A stretch of DNA of 64,000 bases from Methylotenera sp. L2L1 (GCF_000744605.1 NZ_JQMG01000001.1:1240001-1304000), one strand, 5' to 3'. Shown: positions 19,761-29,109, counted from the stretch's first letter. Notes: generated by a model not told the origin, from the letters alone. Made by a program: numbers and translations.

Positions 19761-21038
19761 ATGAGTAATCGTATCGATTTCATTTGGCAGGAAATATTAG
19801 CTGATATTGGAACGCCTGTTGCCGGCTGGCAAATTGGTGTGATCGTGATGGCATGTGCAATTGCCTGGATGATTAATGGGGCGATACGTGCCTATGTAAT
19901 GAGTCATGCGCCTGAGCATTGGAAAATAGGCATAGGCACATTTAATCGTTTGCTGTTTCCATTGTCCACCCTGAGTATTGTTTTGTTCTCAAAATGGATA
20001 TTAGGACATTGGCAGCATACGACCATGCTTCATCTTGCTAGTAATTTGTTGTTAGCGATGGCAGCGGTCCGATTAGCCGTTTATGCGATGCGTTATATCA
20101 TTGCGCCAGGTGGCGTGCTCAAAACGCTTGAAAATACCCTTGCTACGCTGATTTGGGTGGTGCTTGCGTTGCATCTGAGTGGGGTGTTGCCAGAAATGCT
20201 GGAAACGCTAGAAGCGGTTAAATTTACAATAGGTAAGAACTCAGTTAATTTATTGCTTGTTTTGCAGGGCTTGCTAACCATATTAATTACAATTTTTGTG
20301 GCAATGTGGTTAAGTCGCTTTATTGAAAACAAGCTCATGCAGGTTGAGCAGCTCAATGCTAATACACGCGTGATGCTGTCAAAAGTGTTGAGAATCTTCT
20401 TATTGTTTATTGCGGTGCTCATTGGGCTTTCTGCCGTTGGCTTAGATCTCACGTTAATCTCAGTGTTTGGTGGTGCGCTAGGCGTAGGCTTGGGTTTTGG
20501 TCTACAGCGTATCGCAAGTAACTATGTTAGTGGTTTTATTTTGCTGATGGATAAGTCAATTAGCATTGGTGATATTGTCACGATTGATGTGCATTATGGC
20601 GTGATTAGAGATTTACGTACGCGTTATCTAGTATTGCAGAAGCTTGATGGTACTGAAGTCATTATTCCGAATGAAACCTTGATTATCAATCCGGTGATTA
20701 ACCATTCTTGTATGGATAGGAATACAAGAGTGTTGGTGGCGCTACAGGTTGCTTATGAAAGTGATTTGGATTTGGTACTGGCGCTGTTAATAAAAGCGGC
20801 TGAGGATCATCCTAGAGTGTTGGTGACGCCAGCGCCTGGTGCGATTGTGACGGGCTTTGCTGATAGCGGTATTGATGTCAGGCTGACTGTTTGGATTCAT
20901 GATGCAGAAGAGGGGACGGCTGGTTTGCAGTCAGACCTCTTTTTGGCAGTATGGCGACTGTTTAAGGCAAATGATATTTCTATCCCATATCCGCAAAGAG
21001 AAGTGCGTATATTGGGTGGGGCCGTTGCAGATATTTAG
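19761..21038 (+). CDS. Mechanosensitive ion channel, MscS family
   Basis: 425 residues. About five N-terminal membrane helices precede the MscS pore helix and beta domain: GGALGVGLGFGLQRIASNYVSG, then ISIGDIVTIDVHYGVIRDL and VIIPNETLI. The C-terminal alpha/beta domain ends near YPQREVRI. Members open under membrane tension to release solutes during osmotic downshock. It is larger than E. coli MscS (286 residues), so it is one of the extended paralogues. Eighteen bases after mgtE, probably co-transcribed. Confidence 0.9.
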   Translation: MSNRIDFIWQEILADIGTPVAGWQIGVIVMACAIAWMINGAIRAYVMSHAPEHWKIGIGTFNRLLFPLSTLSIVLFSKWILGHWQHTTMLHLASNLLLAMAAVRLAVYAMRYIIAPGGVLKTLENTLATLIWVVLALHLSGVLPEMLETLEAVKFTIGKNSVNLLLVLQGLLTILITIFVAMWLSRFIENKLMQVEQLNANTRVMLSKVLRIFLLFIAVLIGLSAVGLDLTLISVFGGALGVGLGFGLQRIASNYVSGFILLMDKSISIGDIVTIDVHYGVIRDLRTRYLVLQKLDGTEVIIPNETLIINPVINHSCMDRNTRVLVALQVAYESDLDLVLALLIKAAEDHPRVLVTPAPGAIVTGFADSGIDVRLTVWIHDAEEGTAGLQSDLFLAVWRLFKANDISIPYPQREVRILGGAVADI

Positions 21039-21520
21039 GATATTAAATAAGAGTGTCTGTCGCTATTTCATTAAATAATCCTACTACCTAGTCATTCCAG
21101 CTTTCGCGTGTGAATAACCAGCTTTGACGTATGAGCCAGCATTTGGCTTCCCCACCTAACTAAGCCGCTAAAGCGGCAAGTTAAGTGTGAAATAATGCGC
21201 TTTCGCGCCTCCATTTAGGGCTTTAGCCCTTTAGTGGAGCGGTGATGCCAACTACTGGTACAGTGCATATATTCCATGGGCAAGCCAAATGCTGGCTCAG
21301 CTGGTATCTTCCGCGGCGAAGATCTTCACGGCCGGACACGACATTCAATGACTTAAAGACTCTGGATGTCGACTTTTCGTGCTTCCACTTGGCGCTTTAG
21401 TGCTTAGTGGGGCGTTGAAGACCTTAACGGTCTCGTCGGTATGACGATTTTGTGCGATGGGGCACAGTATCGGATTATTTGATGGGACAGCTATCACAAT
21501 AATTTGCATTAATCGTTAGG
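21039..21520. repeat. Non-coding region rich in inverted repeats (possible decayed mobile element)
   Basis: No plausible gene is seen. An 18-bp sequence TGAGCCAGCATTTGGCTT (21132-21149) recurs exactly inverted at 21282-21299. Three related hairpins with TTTA or TAAA loops lie in the region: one centred on 21164-21177 (GCCGC/GCGGC), one at 21208-21242, and one at 21382-21414. The last two align with each other (CCA-TTT-hairpin-TTAGTGG). Smaller palindromes, such as GCGCTTTCGCGC at 21197-21208, are interspersed. This could be a MITE-like or repeat-derived remnant. Confidence 0.6.
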
Positions 21521-21557
21521 CAATAAAAAAGCTCACATATAGTGAGCTTTTTTATTG
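21521..21557. terminator. Terminator downstream of rpmG
   Basis: A perfect 16-bp stem (21521-21536 with 21542-21557), with A-run and T-run at the outer ends and GCTCAC/GTGAGC at the core. It ends the minus-strand rpmB-rpmG transcript and could also stop read-through from the left. Confidence 0.88.
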
Positions 21558-21570
21558 CTGAAATAACGAA

Positions 21571-21726
21571 CTATTTCAATTTTGTTTCTTTGTACATTAC
21601 GTGCTTGCGTACAACTGGATCAAATTTTTTGATTTCTAATTTGCCTGGCATTGTACGTTTGTTTTTTGTAGTGGTATAGAAATGACCTGTACCAGCACTT
21701 GACTCTAATTTGATTTTTTCGCGCAT
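21571..21726 (-). CDS. rpmG: 50S ribosomal protein L33, zinc-independent form
   Basis: A 51-residue gene starting ATG at 21726 behind AAGGAAAG and ending TAG at 21571. The product begins [17 protein letters not shown] and contains [20 protein letters not shown]; no cysteines, so it is the C-minus form. It lies 36 bases downstream of rpmB, the usual rpmB-rpmG pair. Confidence 0.95.
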   Translation of the reverse strand: MREKIKLESSAGTGHFYTTTKNKRTMPGKLEIKKFDPVVRKHVMYKETKLK

Positions 21727-21762
21727 TTTACTTTCCTTTATTTGCTAAGTTAAGTTAGCAGC

Positions 21763-21999
21763 TTAAATCTTTTGGCCAGCAGCACGCATATCAGCTAAAA
21801 CAGCATCAATACCGTTTTTGTCGATAGTGCGTAGCGCAGCGTTAGTAATACGCATGCTTACCCAGCGATTTTCGCTCTCAACCCAAAATTTGCGGTTTTG
21901 CAAATTAGGTAAAAAACGACGTTTTGTTTTGTTTTGTGCGTGAGAAACATTGTTACCCACCATTGGCTTTTTGCCTGTTACCTGACATACACGTGCCAT
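21763..21999 (-). CDS. rpmB: 50S ribosomal protein L28
   Basis: 78 residues. The ATG at 21999, behind TTGGAGATAACC, gives [21 protein letters not shown]; an in-frame start at 22011 would add four residues. [13 protein letters not shown] and [18 protein letters not shown] are family blocks. It has only one cysteine (C-minus form). Confidence 0.95.
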   Translation of the reverse strand: MARVCQVTGKKPMVGNNVSHAQNKTKRRFLPNLQNRKFWVESENRWVSMRITNAALRTIDKNGIDAVLADMRAAGQKI

Positions 22000-22037
22000 G
22001 GTTATCTCCAAGAACTCTATTTTTGAGAAAGAGCGTG

Positions 22038-22067
22038 ATTATAGTACACATTCTTTATTTGTTTCAA
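22038..22067 (-). promoter_or_regulatory. Sigma-70 promoter for rpmB-rpmG
   Basis: On the minus strand TTGAAA (22067-22062), an 18-base spacer and consensus TATAAT (22043-22038) lie about 40 bases before the rpmB start. Confidence 0.75.
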
Positions 22068-22112
22068 GCTAAATATGTGTTTCTTTTCAGTATATTCACA
22101 TATTATTTTTTG

Positions 22113-22565
22113 TTAGTGTTTTCCAGTGCTGCCAAAGCCACCTTCGCCACGTTCTGAAGTATCAAAATCATCTACTACATGGAACTCTGCCTGCACGACT
22201 GGCACGATGACCAATTGTGCGATGCGCTCTAGCGGATTTAGCTCGAACGCAGTGTTGCCACGATTCCAGCAGGATACCATCAACTGCCCTTGATAGTCTG
22301 AGTCAATAAGCCCAACTAGATTGCCCAGCACGATGCCATGCTTATGGCCTAGCCCTGAGCGCGGTAAGATAAGGGCTGCATAATAAGTGTTGTCGATATG
22401 AATCGCCATGCCGGTAGGGATGAGGGTGGTTTCCCCTGGCTGTAAAGTGATGGATGATTCAATACAGGCACGCAGATCTAAACCTGCTGATCCTGGTGTT
22501 GCATAGGTTGGAAACTGACTGCGTAAGCGGTCGTCTAGAATTTTTAGATCGATGAGTATGGACAT
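22113..22565 (-). CDS. dut: dUTP pyrophosphatase
   Basis: 150 residues, the trimeric dUTPase size. It hydrolyses dUTP to dUMP, keeping uracil out of DNA and feeding thymidylate synthesis. All five motifs are visible: [38 protein letters not shown] and the glycine-rich C-terminus [12 protein letters not shown]. In enterobacteria it directly follows coaBC; here a TonB receptor gene lies between. Confidence 0.96.
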   Translation of the reverse strand: MSILIDLKILDDRLRSQFPTYATPGSAGLDLRACIESSITLQPGETTLIPTGMAIHIDNTYYAALILPRSGLGHKHGIVLGNLVGLIDSDYQGQLMVSCWNRGNTAFELNPLERIAQLVIVPVVQAEFHVVDDFDTSERGEGGFGSTGKH

Positions 22566-22631
22566 GATGGTGTGCGTTTTTTATTGGGTTTGAGTAAGTG
22601 CATATTAAACACTAAATATGTGTAACAAAAA

Positions 22632-22653
22632 AGCCAGTAATCAATTACTGGCT
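22632..22653 (-). terminator. Terminator of the TonB receptor gene
   Basis: AGCCAGTAA (22632-22640) pairs with TTACTGGCT (22645-22653). Read on the minus strand, the stem is followed by TTTTTTG, 23 bases past the receptor stop. Confidence 0.85.
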
Positions 22654-22675
22654 ATTAAATTAGAGTAAGAAAGAA

Positions 22676-24805
22676 TTAGAACTTATATCTTGCATTCAAA
22701 CCTATCAAATAATTTCTACCTGCGGCAGGTTCAAAAGGAATATTTGCATCGTTAATACGTACAGAGCCAATATATTCTTTATCAAAGAGATTTTCTACAC
22801 GTAGATATTCTTTAAGTTGCCATTTACCAAGTGCTTGTTCAAATCCTGCGCGGATATTGAAAATAGTATAAGACGGTGCAGACTCTGTGTTGACATCATT
22901 CACATATACTTTGCTATTGTAACGACCTTCAAAAGCGGTTCTAAAGCCAAGTGGTGCATACTTCCATGCGATCTCACCATATAACTGTGTTTTATATGTG
23001 CCTGGAATGCGATTGCCAGATTGAATATTGGTGCCGCTAGCGGTTACAAAGTCTGAGTCAAATTTAGCGTTTAACAACGAATAGGATAAGAATGATGAGA
23101 GGTTGTTATCATACTCTGAACTAATCGATAGTTCAGCACCAGTGCGCTTCGTATCGTTAGCATTTATAAAGGTGGATCTGCCAGCATTAGTTTGGTTGGT
23201 GATAATTTCATCTTTTGTGGTGATTCTGAAAATATTAAAATTCACTTGTGTGTTATCGGCAATAAAAGTTTTAGCCCCTATTTCAAAGTTGTTGCTCTCG
23301 CTCGGGTTGAGTAATAGGTTGGGTTTGCTTGCAACTCCAGTTGCGACGTTATCAAATGCAGCTTCGATAAAAGTGGGTGTTTCGAAGCCTTTACCAAAAT
23401 TAGCAAATAAATTGAATGTTGGCGTTACTTTCCAGATGGCACCAATGACAGGCGTTGTTTTTTGATACTCCACTGAACCACTGTTATCACCATTTAGGGT
23501 TAGCAGTTTATCTTTCACCTCAAGCTTTACCTTCGTGTGTCTAGCTCCCGCATGGAGGTCTAACTTTTCAGTGACAGCCAGTCGACCTTGAATGTACTGG
23601 TCAAAATTCTTGGAAATGTTAGCTTCGTTGCGGTTGGGGGTGCTAACAGTAGCTCCGAGGCTTAAAATATTCGTGTCTAAACGATTATCTTTTGATTCAC
23701 CATAAGTAAGACCAAGGGTAAAGTTGTATGGCATATGAGCTAGCATGCCATTGTTATCCCAGCGAGCATCCATGCCATAAAACTCACGGTCGATTTCGCT
23801 TAAGCGTGCACTCGTGGCGCCTCGAGAAGTTGCTGTTGGTGTGGTTGTTAAAATTTGCGCATTCTTGCGATTGCCTACGTATGGTATCAGAGAGATTTTA
23901 TTGTTCTGATTGAATGCATGTTCAAAGTTAAAGCCAATCTGCGTATGATCTCTTTTGACACTGGTGTTAGCAAATTTAGCTGCAGGAACGACGTCATCTC
24001 GGGTGCTACTATTGAAAGCTCTTGCTCTATCTAAGCCAATAGGGTCTTGGGCTTCTTGCTCGAACCAGTTTACTAAAGTTGTTAGTTTTGTATCGTCACT
24101 AATATTAATTTTGAACTTTGCTGTGGCTTGTTGTTTCTTGCCTGAACTGAAATCACGATAGCCGTCAGTTTCAAAGTTGGACGTATTTACAATATATTCA
24201 ATCTTTTCTGCTGTACCAGCTGCTTCAAGAATTTGTCTTTTGGTACCGTAGCTACCAAACATCGCAGTGCCATCAATCTCGGTAGTTTTTGGCGCATCTT
24301 TTGTTAGCATTTGGATAACACCGCCCGAAGAGTTTCCGTAGAGTGCTGAAAAAGGTCCTCGCATTACTTCTACACTTTTTACCATTGATAAATCCACTAC
24401 ACCTGGCTGGCCTTGGCCATCAGGCATAGTCAAAGGGATGCCGTCTACATAAACACGTACGCCGCGTACACCAAAGCTAGAGCGAGAGCCAAAGCCGCGG
24501 CTGGATATTTGAGGATCTTGTGACTGGTTTGTACGATTTTGTGCTGTGATGCCTGGCACCCTAATTAAGCTTTCAGAAAGCGTCATTTGTAATTGACCAT
24601 CATGAAGGTCTTTACTTTCGACCACATCGATTGCAACTGGTAGATCGAAGCTATTTTGCTCTACACGAGTTGCGGTCACTACGACTGGTGAGGTGGTGAT
24701 TTTGTGTGTGATAGCCTCTTCTGCGCGGACGTGGTGGCTAATGCCGAGGGTGCTAATGACGGCTAGCGAAAGTAATTTGATTGGGAACGTGTTGGTGTGC
24801 GACAT
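22676..24805 (-). CDS. TonB-dependent outer-membrane receptor
   Basis: 709 residues. A signal peptide (about 28 residues, ending near HVRAEE) is followed by a TonB box region (SPVVVTATRV), a plug domain (ESLIRVPGITAQNRT, RVYVDGIPLTMPDGQG, VEVMRGPFSALYGNSSGGVIQM) and a 22-strand-type barrel ending in the aromatic terminus LIGLNARYKF. It resembles ferric-siderophore receptors, but the ligand cannot be read from the sequence. It stands alone, with a hairpin upstream and a terminator downstream, between coaBC and dut. No convincing Fur box is seen, only a TCATGA repeat near 24878-24894. Confidence 0.9.
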   Translation of the reverse strand: MSHTNTFPIKLLSLAVISTLGISHHVRAEEAITHKITTSPVVVTATRVEQNSFDLPVAIDVVESKDLHDGQLQMTLSESLIRVPGITAQNRTNQSQDPQISSRGFGSRSSFGVRGVRVYVDGIPLTMPDGQGQPGVVDLSMVKSVEVMRGPFSALYGNSSGGVIQMLTKDAPKTTEIDGTAMFGSYGTKRQILEAAGTAEKIEYIVNTSNFETDGYRDFSSGKKQQATAKFKINISDDTKLTTLVNWFEQEAQDPIGLDRARAFNSSTRDDVVPAAKFANTSVKRDHTQIGFNFEHAFNQNNKISLIPYVGNRKNAQILTTTPTATSRGATSARLSEIDREFYGMDARWDNNGMLAHMPYNFTLGLTYGESKDNRLDTNILSLGATVSTPNRNEANISKNFDQYIQGRLAVTEKLDLHAGARHTKVKLEVKDKLLTLNGDNSGSVEYQKTTPVIGAIWKVTPTFNLFANFGKGFETPTFIEAAFDNVATGVASKPNLLLNPSESNNFEIGAKTFIADNTQVNFNIFRITTKDEIITNQTNAGRSTFINANDTKRTGAELSISSEYDNNLSSFLSYSLLNAKFDSDFVTASGTNIQSGNRIPGTYKTQLYGEIAWKYAPLGFRTAFEGRYNSKVYVNDVNTESAPSYTIFNIRAGFEQALGKWQLKEYLRVENLFDKEYIGSVRINDANIPFEPAAGRNYLIGLNARYKF

Positions 24806-24901
24806 GGTAGACCTTAGCTGATTAATCTATTGATAAGTATTGGGTGCGATTTTAATCGCTAACTTGCATAATAGAATCATGATTTTCATGAGTTTTTTGA
24901 T

Positions 24902-24943
24902 ATCAGTAGCGCAGTTTGATACAGGTCAAACTGCGCTACTGAT
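24902..24943. repeat. Perfect 18-bp inverted repeat between coaBC and the TonB receptor
   Basis: ATCAGTAGCGCAGTTTGA (24902-24919) and its exact complement (24926-24943) flank TACAGG. No T-run follows on either strand within the immediate flank, so it is not a classical intrinsic terminator, although it lies just past the coaBC stop. It may be a termination or mRNA-stability hairpin, or a repeat element. Confidence 0.6.
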
Positions 24944-24964
24944 GGGAGGTATTTAAATGCGAGG

Positions 24965-26161
24965 TTATTTAATTTGAAGCATGTCAGCGACATGCTTCAA
25001 TATTGATCTTGCTACTTCTATTTTGGCGGCTGGCTCAATTGAGTGCGTGCCGCTGTCGTCTAGAAGAGTTACTTTGTTATTGTCGCCGCCCATTGCGTCG
25101 CTAGTTAGGTTGGCGACAATTAAAGGAAGTTTTTTCTTTTGCCGTTTTGCTTCTGCAAACGCCAATAGGTTTTCGGTTTCGGCGGCAAAGCCCACACAGA
25201 ATGGCGGATTAGGTAAGCTGGCGACTTCTGCTAGTATATCTTTGTTGAGTTTGAGCGCTAGTGACAGTGACTGCTCACTTTTCTTAATTTTTTGTGGCTG
25301 AGAGTTGATTGGGCTGTAGTCTGCAACCGCTGCGACACCAATAAAAATGTCTTGGTTTGCGATGTTTTGCATCACGCTTTGATACATAGCGCCTGCGGAT
25401 GTTGCTGCAATATTACGCACACCTGTTGGCGGGTTAAGTGCTGTTGCGCCACTGACTAGTGTGACGTCTGCTCCCATTTCAAACGCCGCTTGCGCGATGG
25501 CGTACCCCATCTTCCCAGAGCTTAAATTTGTAATGGCACGTACAGGGTCTATCATTTCTAAGGTAGCGCCAGCCGTAATCAGTATTTTTTTACCTTTTAG
25601 TCGTTTTGGTTGGAAATGCGCTGCGATTAAATAGTGTAAGTCTTCTGCTTCTAGCATACGGCCTAAGCCAACCTCGCCACACGCTTGTTCACCGCTATCT
25701 GGCCCAAGTATGTGGATGCCATCGCTGACTAGTTGAGCGATATTGCGCTGGGTGGCAGGGTTTTCCCACATTTGTTTATTCATGGCGGGCGCGACCAGTA
25801 ATTCACAGTCTCTCGCTAGGCATAGGGTGGAAAGTAAATCATCAGCACGACCGTGTACGAGTTTTGCAATAAAGTCAGCACTTGCTGGTGCAATGACGAT
25901 TGCATCGGCTGCGCGGCTTAGTTCAATGTGTGGCATGCCATTAGGAATGGATGCGTCCCACATGTCTGTGAATACGGGTTTACCGGATAAGGCTTGCATC
26001 GTGACGGTTGAAATAAACTGGCAAGCGGCTTGTGTCATAACGACTTGCACATCAATATTATTTTTTATTAACAGGCGTACGAGTTCGGCTGCTTTGTAGG
26101 CGGCGATTCCTCCGGTGATTCCCAATACGATTGATTTTTTATTTTGCATAATGCTGGTCAT
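24965..26161 (-). CDS. coaBC: Bifunctional phosphopantothenoylcysteine decarboxylase / phosphopantothenate-cysteine ligase
   Basis: 398 residues. Catalyses two steps of coenzyme A synthesis. The N-terminal flavoprotein domain shows GITGGIAAYKAAELVRLL, the PASADFIAKL-type region and APAMNKQMWENPATQRN. The C-terminal CoaB half starts near residue 190 (KGKKILITAGATLEMIDPVR, TNLSSGKMG). ATG codons at 26161 and 26149; neither has a strong ribosome-binding site. Divergent from the HExxH gene. Confidence 0.94.
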   Translation of the reverse strand: MTSIMQNKKSIVLGITGGIAAYKAAELVRLLIKNNIDVQVVMTQAACQFISTVTMQALSGKPVFTDMWDASIPNGMPHIELSRAADAIVIAPASADFIAKLVHGRADDLLSTLCLARDCELLVAPAMNKQMWENPATQRNIAQLVSDGIHILGPDSGEQACGEVGLGRMLEAEDLHYLIAAHFQPKRLKGKKILITAGATLEMIDPVRAITNLSSGKMGYAIAQAAFEMGADVTLVSGATALNPPTGVRNIAATSAGAMYQSVMQNIANQDIFIGVAAVADYSPINSQPQKIKKSEQSLSLALKLNKDILAEVASLPNPPFCVGFAAETENLLAFAEAKRQKKKLPLIVANLTSDAMGGDNNKVTLLDDSGTHSIEPAAKIEVARSILKHVADMLQIK

Positions 26162-26293
26162 TGATGTAAGTCTTTCATTCTAATACGAACATTGTTTTGT
26201 ATAAAATATTCTTTATGCTTAATTGAAACGAAAGAAAATGTTTTATAGTAGATATCATATAAAACCAATAACATTCATGTGACCTAATACACA

Positions 26294-27058
26294 ATGTGGC
26301 GTAAATTCCGAATTATTATTCTGTTGTTAATTTTGGCAACAGTCGTGCAAGAGGTCTGGTTGGATAAAGCTGACATGGCTTGGAAGCATAATTTTTATGT
26401 CGCCATTTATCCAATCAATGCAGATGGCAGCGACAAAGTTGGCGCTTACTTACGCACGTTGAGCCGTGATGATTTTGAACCGATGGCGGAGTATTTTGCA
26501 GAAGAAGCTACGTCCTATGGGGTAGGTTTACGACGACCGATAGAAGTGCAATTGGGCGCAGTGGTGGATGAACTGCCGCCAGAGCCACCTGGAAATGGCA
26601 GCATATTAAGCACGATGATATGGAGTTTAAAATTTAGATTCTTTGCTTGGCAAAATAGCCCTAAGGTGAATATCAGGCCTGATATACGTTTGTATTTGCT
26701 TTATCACGATCCTGAAAATAACAGGGTATTGGGGCATTCGACTGCACTGAATAAAGGGCGAATCGGCCGTGTGAATTTGTTTGCTAGCCCTGCCTATGCA
26801 AAAAAGAACTTGGTGGTCACCGCACATGAGTTGTTGCATACCTTGAATGCAACGGATAAGTACGATTTGCAGAATACTTTACCTGTTTATCCTGATGGGT
26901 ATGCTGAGCCAGATAAAATGCCACTATATCCACAAAACTTTGCTGAGCTCATGGGCGGCCGTATCCCCCAAAATGAAACCGAGGCAGATATTCCCAAAAG
27001 CTTGAAGCATACTGTGATTGGGGAAAAGAGTGCACGTGAAATTGGATGGTTACGTTAA
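26294..27058 (+). CDS. Membrane-anchored protein with a zincin-like HExxH motif
   Basis: 254 residues. One N-terminal membrane helix (residues 5-20) is followed by a probably periplasmic domain. Residues 178-188 read HELLHTLNATD, that is HExxHxxNxxD, close to the HExxHxxGxxD zinc site of some single-zinc proteases, with an asparagine in place of glycine. A metallopeptidase activity is plausible but unproven, and I know no characterised homologue. It lies between coaBC (divergent) and radC. Confidence 0.6.
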   Translation: MWRKFRIIILLLILATVVQEVWLDKADMAWKHNFYVAIYPINADGSDKVGAYLRTLSRDDFEPMAEYFAEEATSYGVGLRRPIEVQLGAVVDELPPEPPGNGSILSTMIWSLKFRFFAWQNSPKVNIRPDIRLYLLYHDPENNRVLGHSTALNKGRIGRVNLFASPAYAKKNLVVTAHELLHTLNATDKYDLQNTLPVYPDGYAEPDKMPLYPQNFAELMGGRIPQNETEADIPKSLKHTVIGEKSAREIGWLR

Positions 27059-27159
27059 CCACCCTTAGCCATCACCTGAAGATGTTAGCAAAGAGTGCAG
27101 CGATGGTAAGCGTTGATAAGATTAAATCTGCACACAAATATAAAGAAGAGGGGTATTAA

Positions 27160-27834
27160 GTGGCGATAACTGACTGGCCTGCAAGTGAGCGACCTAGAGA
27201 GAAGTTAATCGAATTAGGGGCTGATGCTTTATCTGATGCAGAATTGTTAGCGATTTTCTTGCGTGTAGGCGTGACAGGTAAAAGTGCCGTAGATTTGGCG
27301 CGTGACTTACTCAGCCAGTTTGGTAGTCTTAATGGTATCTTTGCGGCGAGTGAGCGAGAGCTAAGCCAGGTACATGGGATTGGAAGCAGTAAATATGTGC
27401 AATTACAGGCGATATTTGAAATGAGTCGTCGCGCGTTGAGTGAACAATTGCAGCAACGCGATGTATTTCAGTCGCCACAACAGGTGCGCGATTATTTAGT
27501 GCTTAAATTAGGTGCACTCACGCGAGAAGTCTTTATGGTATTGTTTTTAGATGCGCAAAATCGCTTGCACGCTGCCGAGGAGTTATTTAGCGGTACGCTT
27601 ACCCAAACTAGCGTTTACCCAAGGGAAGTGGTGAAGCGCGCGATTCATCATAACGCCGCAAGTGTTAATTTTGCGCATAACCACCCTTCAGGTGTTGCAC
27701 AACAGAGTGCTGCGGATGAACTGCTAACACAACAGTTGAAGCAAGCGTTGGCGTTGGTCGATGTGCGTGTGTTAGATCATTTTATTGTGGCTGGTAACCA
27801 AACACTTTCGTTTGCTGAACGTGGTTTGCTGTAA
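27160..27834 (+). CDS. radC: JAB/MPN-domain protein RadC
   Basis: 224 residues. The N-terminal helix-hairpin-helix region ([18 protein letters not shown]) precedes a JAMM metal site: FAHNHPSG followed by a later aspartate in VRVLDHFIV. The true biochemical role of RadC is still unsettled despite its name. GTG start behind GAAGAGGGG. In many proteobacteria it neighbours coaBC, dut and rpmBG, as here. Confidence 0.93.
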   Translation: MAITDWPASERPREKLIELGADALSDAELLAIFLRVGVTGKSAVDLARDLLSQFGSLNGIFAASERELSQVHGIGSSKYVQLQAIFEMSRRALSEQLQQRDVFQSPQQVRDYLVLKLGALTREVFMVLFLDAQNRLHAAEELFSGTLTQTSVYPREVVKRAIHHNAASVNFAHNHPSGVAQQSAADELLTQQLKQALALVDVRVLDHFIVAGNQTLSFAERGLL

Positions 27835-27870
27835 ACAAAAAAGCTAAAAGTTAATGATTGGAAAAGGTGT

Positions 27871-29109
27871 ATGTTAATTGATAATGCGCACTGGTTGAAT
27901 TTAGCGGTTGCCTTAGGTATCGGTTTGTTGATTGGGGCAGAGCGTGAACGTAGTAAGGGTGATCGCGGCGATAGAACGATTGCAGGCGTGCGCACCTTTA
28001 CGATTGCATCTTTACTTGGCGCGGTTAGTACATCGGTTGATTTCTGGCTGCTCGTTGTTTCCATTATCTGTGTGACTGTTTTTGTGGCAACAGCGTATTT
28101 TACGAGAAAAGATGAAGACCCCGGATTAACGACAGAGATTAGCCTTGTTTTTACTGTGATTTTGGGAGGCTTGGCGATGACTACCCCTTCAATGGCGGCT
28201 AGCTTGGCTGTTGCCGCTGCGATATTGCTTGCCGCAAAACAGCCTATTCATGGCTTTGTGCGAGGCGTTGTCACTAAAGATGAAATGATAGACTTCTTGA
28301 TTCTTGCCGCGGCTACCTTGATAGTTTTACCTTTGGTACCCAATGCTTTGGTGGGGCCATTTGATGCTGTTAACCCGCGTAATTTATGGTTAATCGTGAT
28401 ATTAGTCATGTTTATTGGCGCACTTGGGCACTTAGCATTGCGTTTACTGGGTAGCCGCACGGGTTTGCCTTTGGTTGGTTTGGTGTCGGGCTTTATTTCC
28501 AGTATTGCTACCATTGGTGCGATGGGTGCACGCGTCAAAAAAACACCTGACTTAATAGGCACTGCGGTCGCCGGTGCTACTTTATCAAGTTTATCGACAG
28601 TGCTTCAATTGGCGATGTTGCTGGCGGCCATTCACCCACCTACTTTGCATGCATTAACAATGCCCTTATTGTTTGGGGGGGTATCAATCGCGCTATATGG
28701 GCTTGTGGTGACGTTGAATTCATTTAATCAGCAGAGCGAAGAGCTAAGCAGGCACAGCAGATCATTTAGTGTTAAAACCGCGCTGACGCTTGCTGTTGTG
28801 ATTGCTGTCGTGTTGATTGCATCAGCAGCGCTTAAAGCGTGGTTTGGGCAAGCTGGGTTGGTCGTCGCATCTGCAGTGGCTGGATTAGCAGATGTTCATG
28901 CGTCTACTATTTCGGTAGCATCTTTGGCCGCGAGTAGTAAAATTACTGCTGCAAATGCCGCGGTGCCAATATTAGTTGCTTTTTCAGTCAATGCCATCTC
29001 TAAAGTGGTGACAGCGGCTGTGACTGGCGGACGGCTGTTTTTTCAACAAGTGACATTAGGACTAGTGATGCAGGTGTCTGCACTTTGGCTTGGCTGGTGG
29101 CTGTTTTAG
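27871..29109 (+). CDS. MgtC/SapB-type membrane protein with DUF4010 domain
   Basis: 412 residues, about 12 membrane helices. The N-terminal third (LNLAVALGIGLLIGAERERS, RTIAGVRTFTIASLLGAV) is the MgtC/SapB domain; the rest fits DUF4010. Its transport or regulatory role is unknown. Thirty-six bases after radC, with AAAAGG upstream of the ATG. Confidence 0.82.
   Translation: MLIDNAHWLNLAVALGIGLLIGAERERSKGDRGDRTIAGVRTFTIASLLGAVSTSVDFWLLVVSIICVTVFVATAYFTRKDEDPGLTTEISLVFTVILGGLAMTTPSMAASLAVAAAILLAAKQPIHGFVRGVVTKDEMIDFLILAAATLIVLPLVPNALVGPFDAVNPRNLWLIVILVMFIGALGHLALRLLGSRTGLPLVGLVSGFISSIATIGAMGARVKKTPDLIGTAVAGATLSSLSTVLQLAMLLAAIHPPTLHALTMPLLFGGVSIALYGLVVTLNSFNQQSEELSRHSRSFSVKTALTLAVVIAVVLIASAALKAWFGQAGLVVASAVAGLADVHASTISVASLAASSKITAANAAVPILVAFSVNAISKVVTAAVTGGRLFFQQVTLGLVMQVSALWLGWWLF

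Noticed and set aside
21152-21189. Hairpin resembling an attC (CCTAACTAAGCCGC...)
   Set aside because: It has a CCTAAC-like start but lacks the GTTTGAATTAAGG / GCTTGAATGATG arms and a matching GTTRRRY core, and no integrase or cassette lies near.
23103-23465. Plus-strand ORF of 120 residues within the TonB receptor
   Set aside because: It lies wholly in the antisense of a well-supported receptor gene and has no recognisable features or ribosome-binding site.
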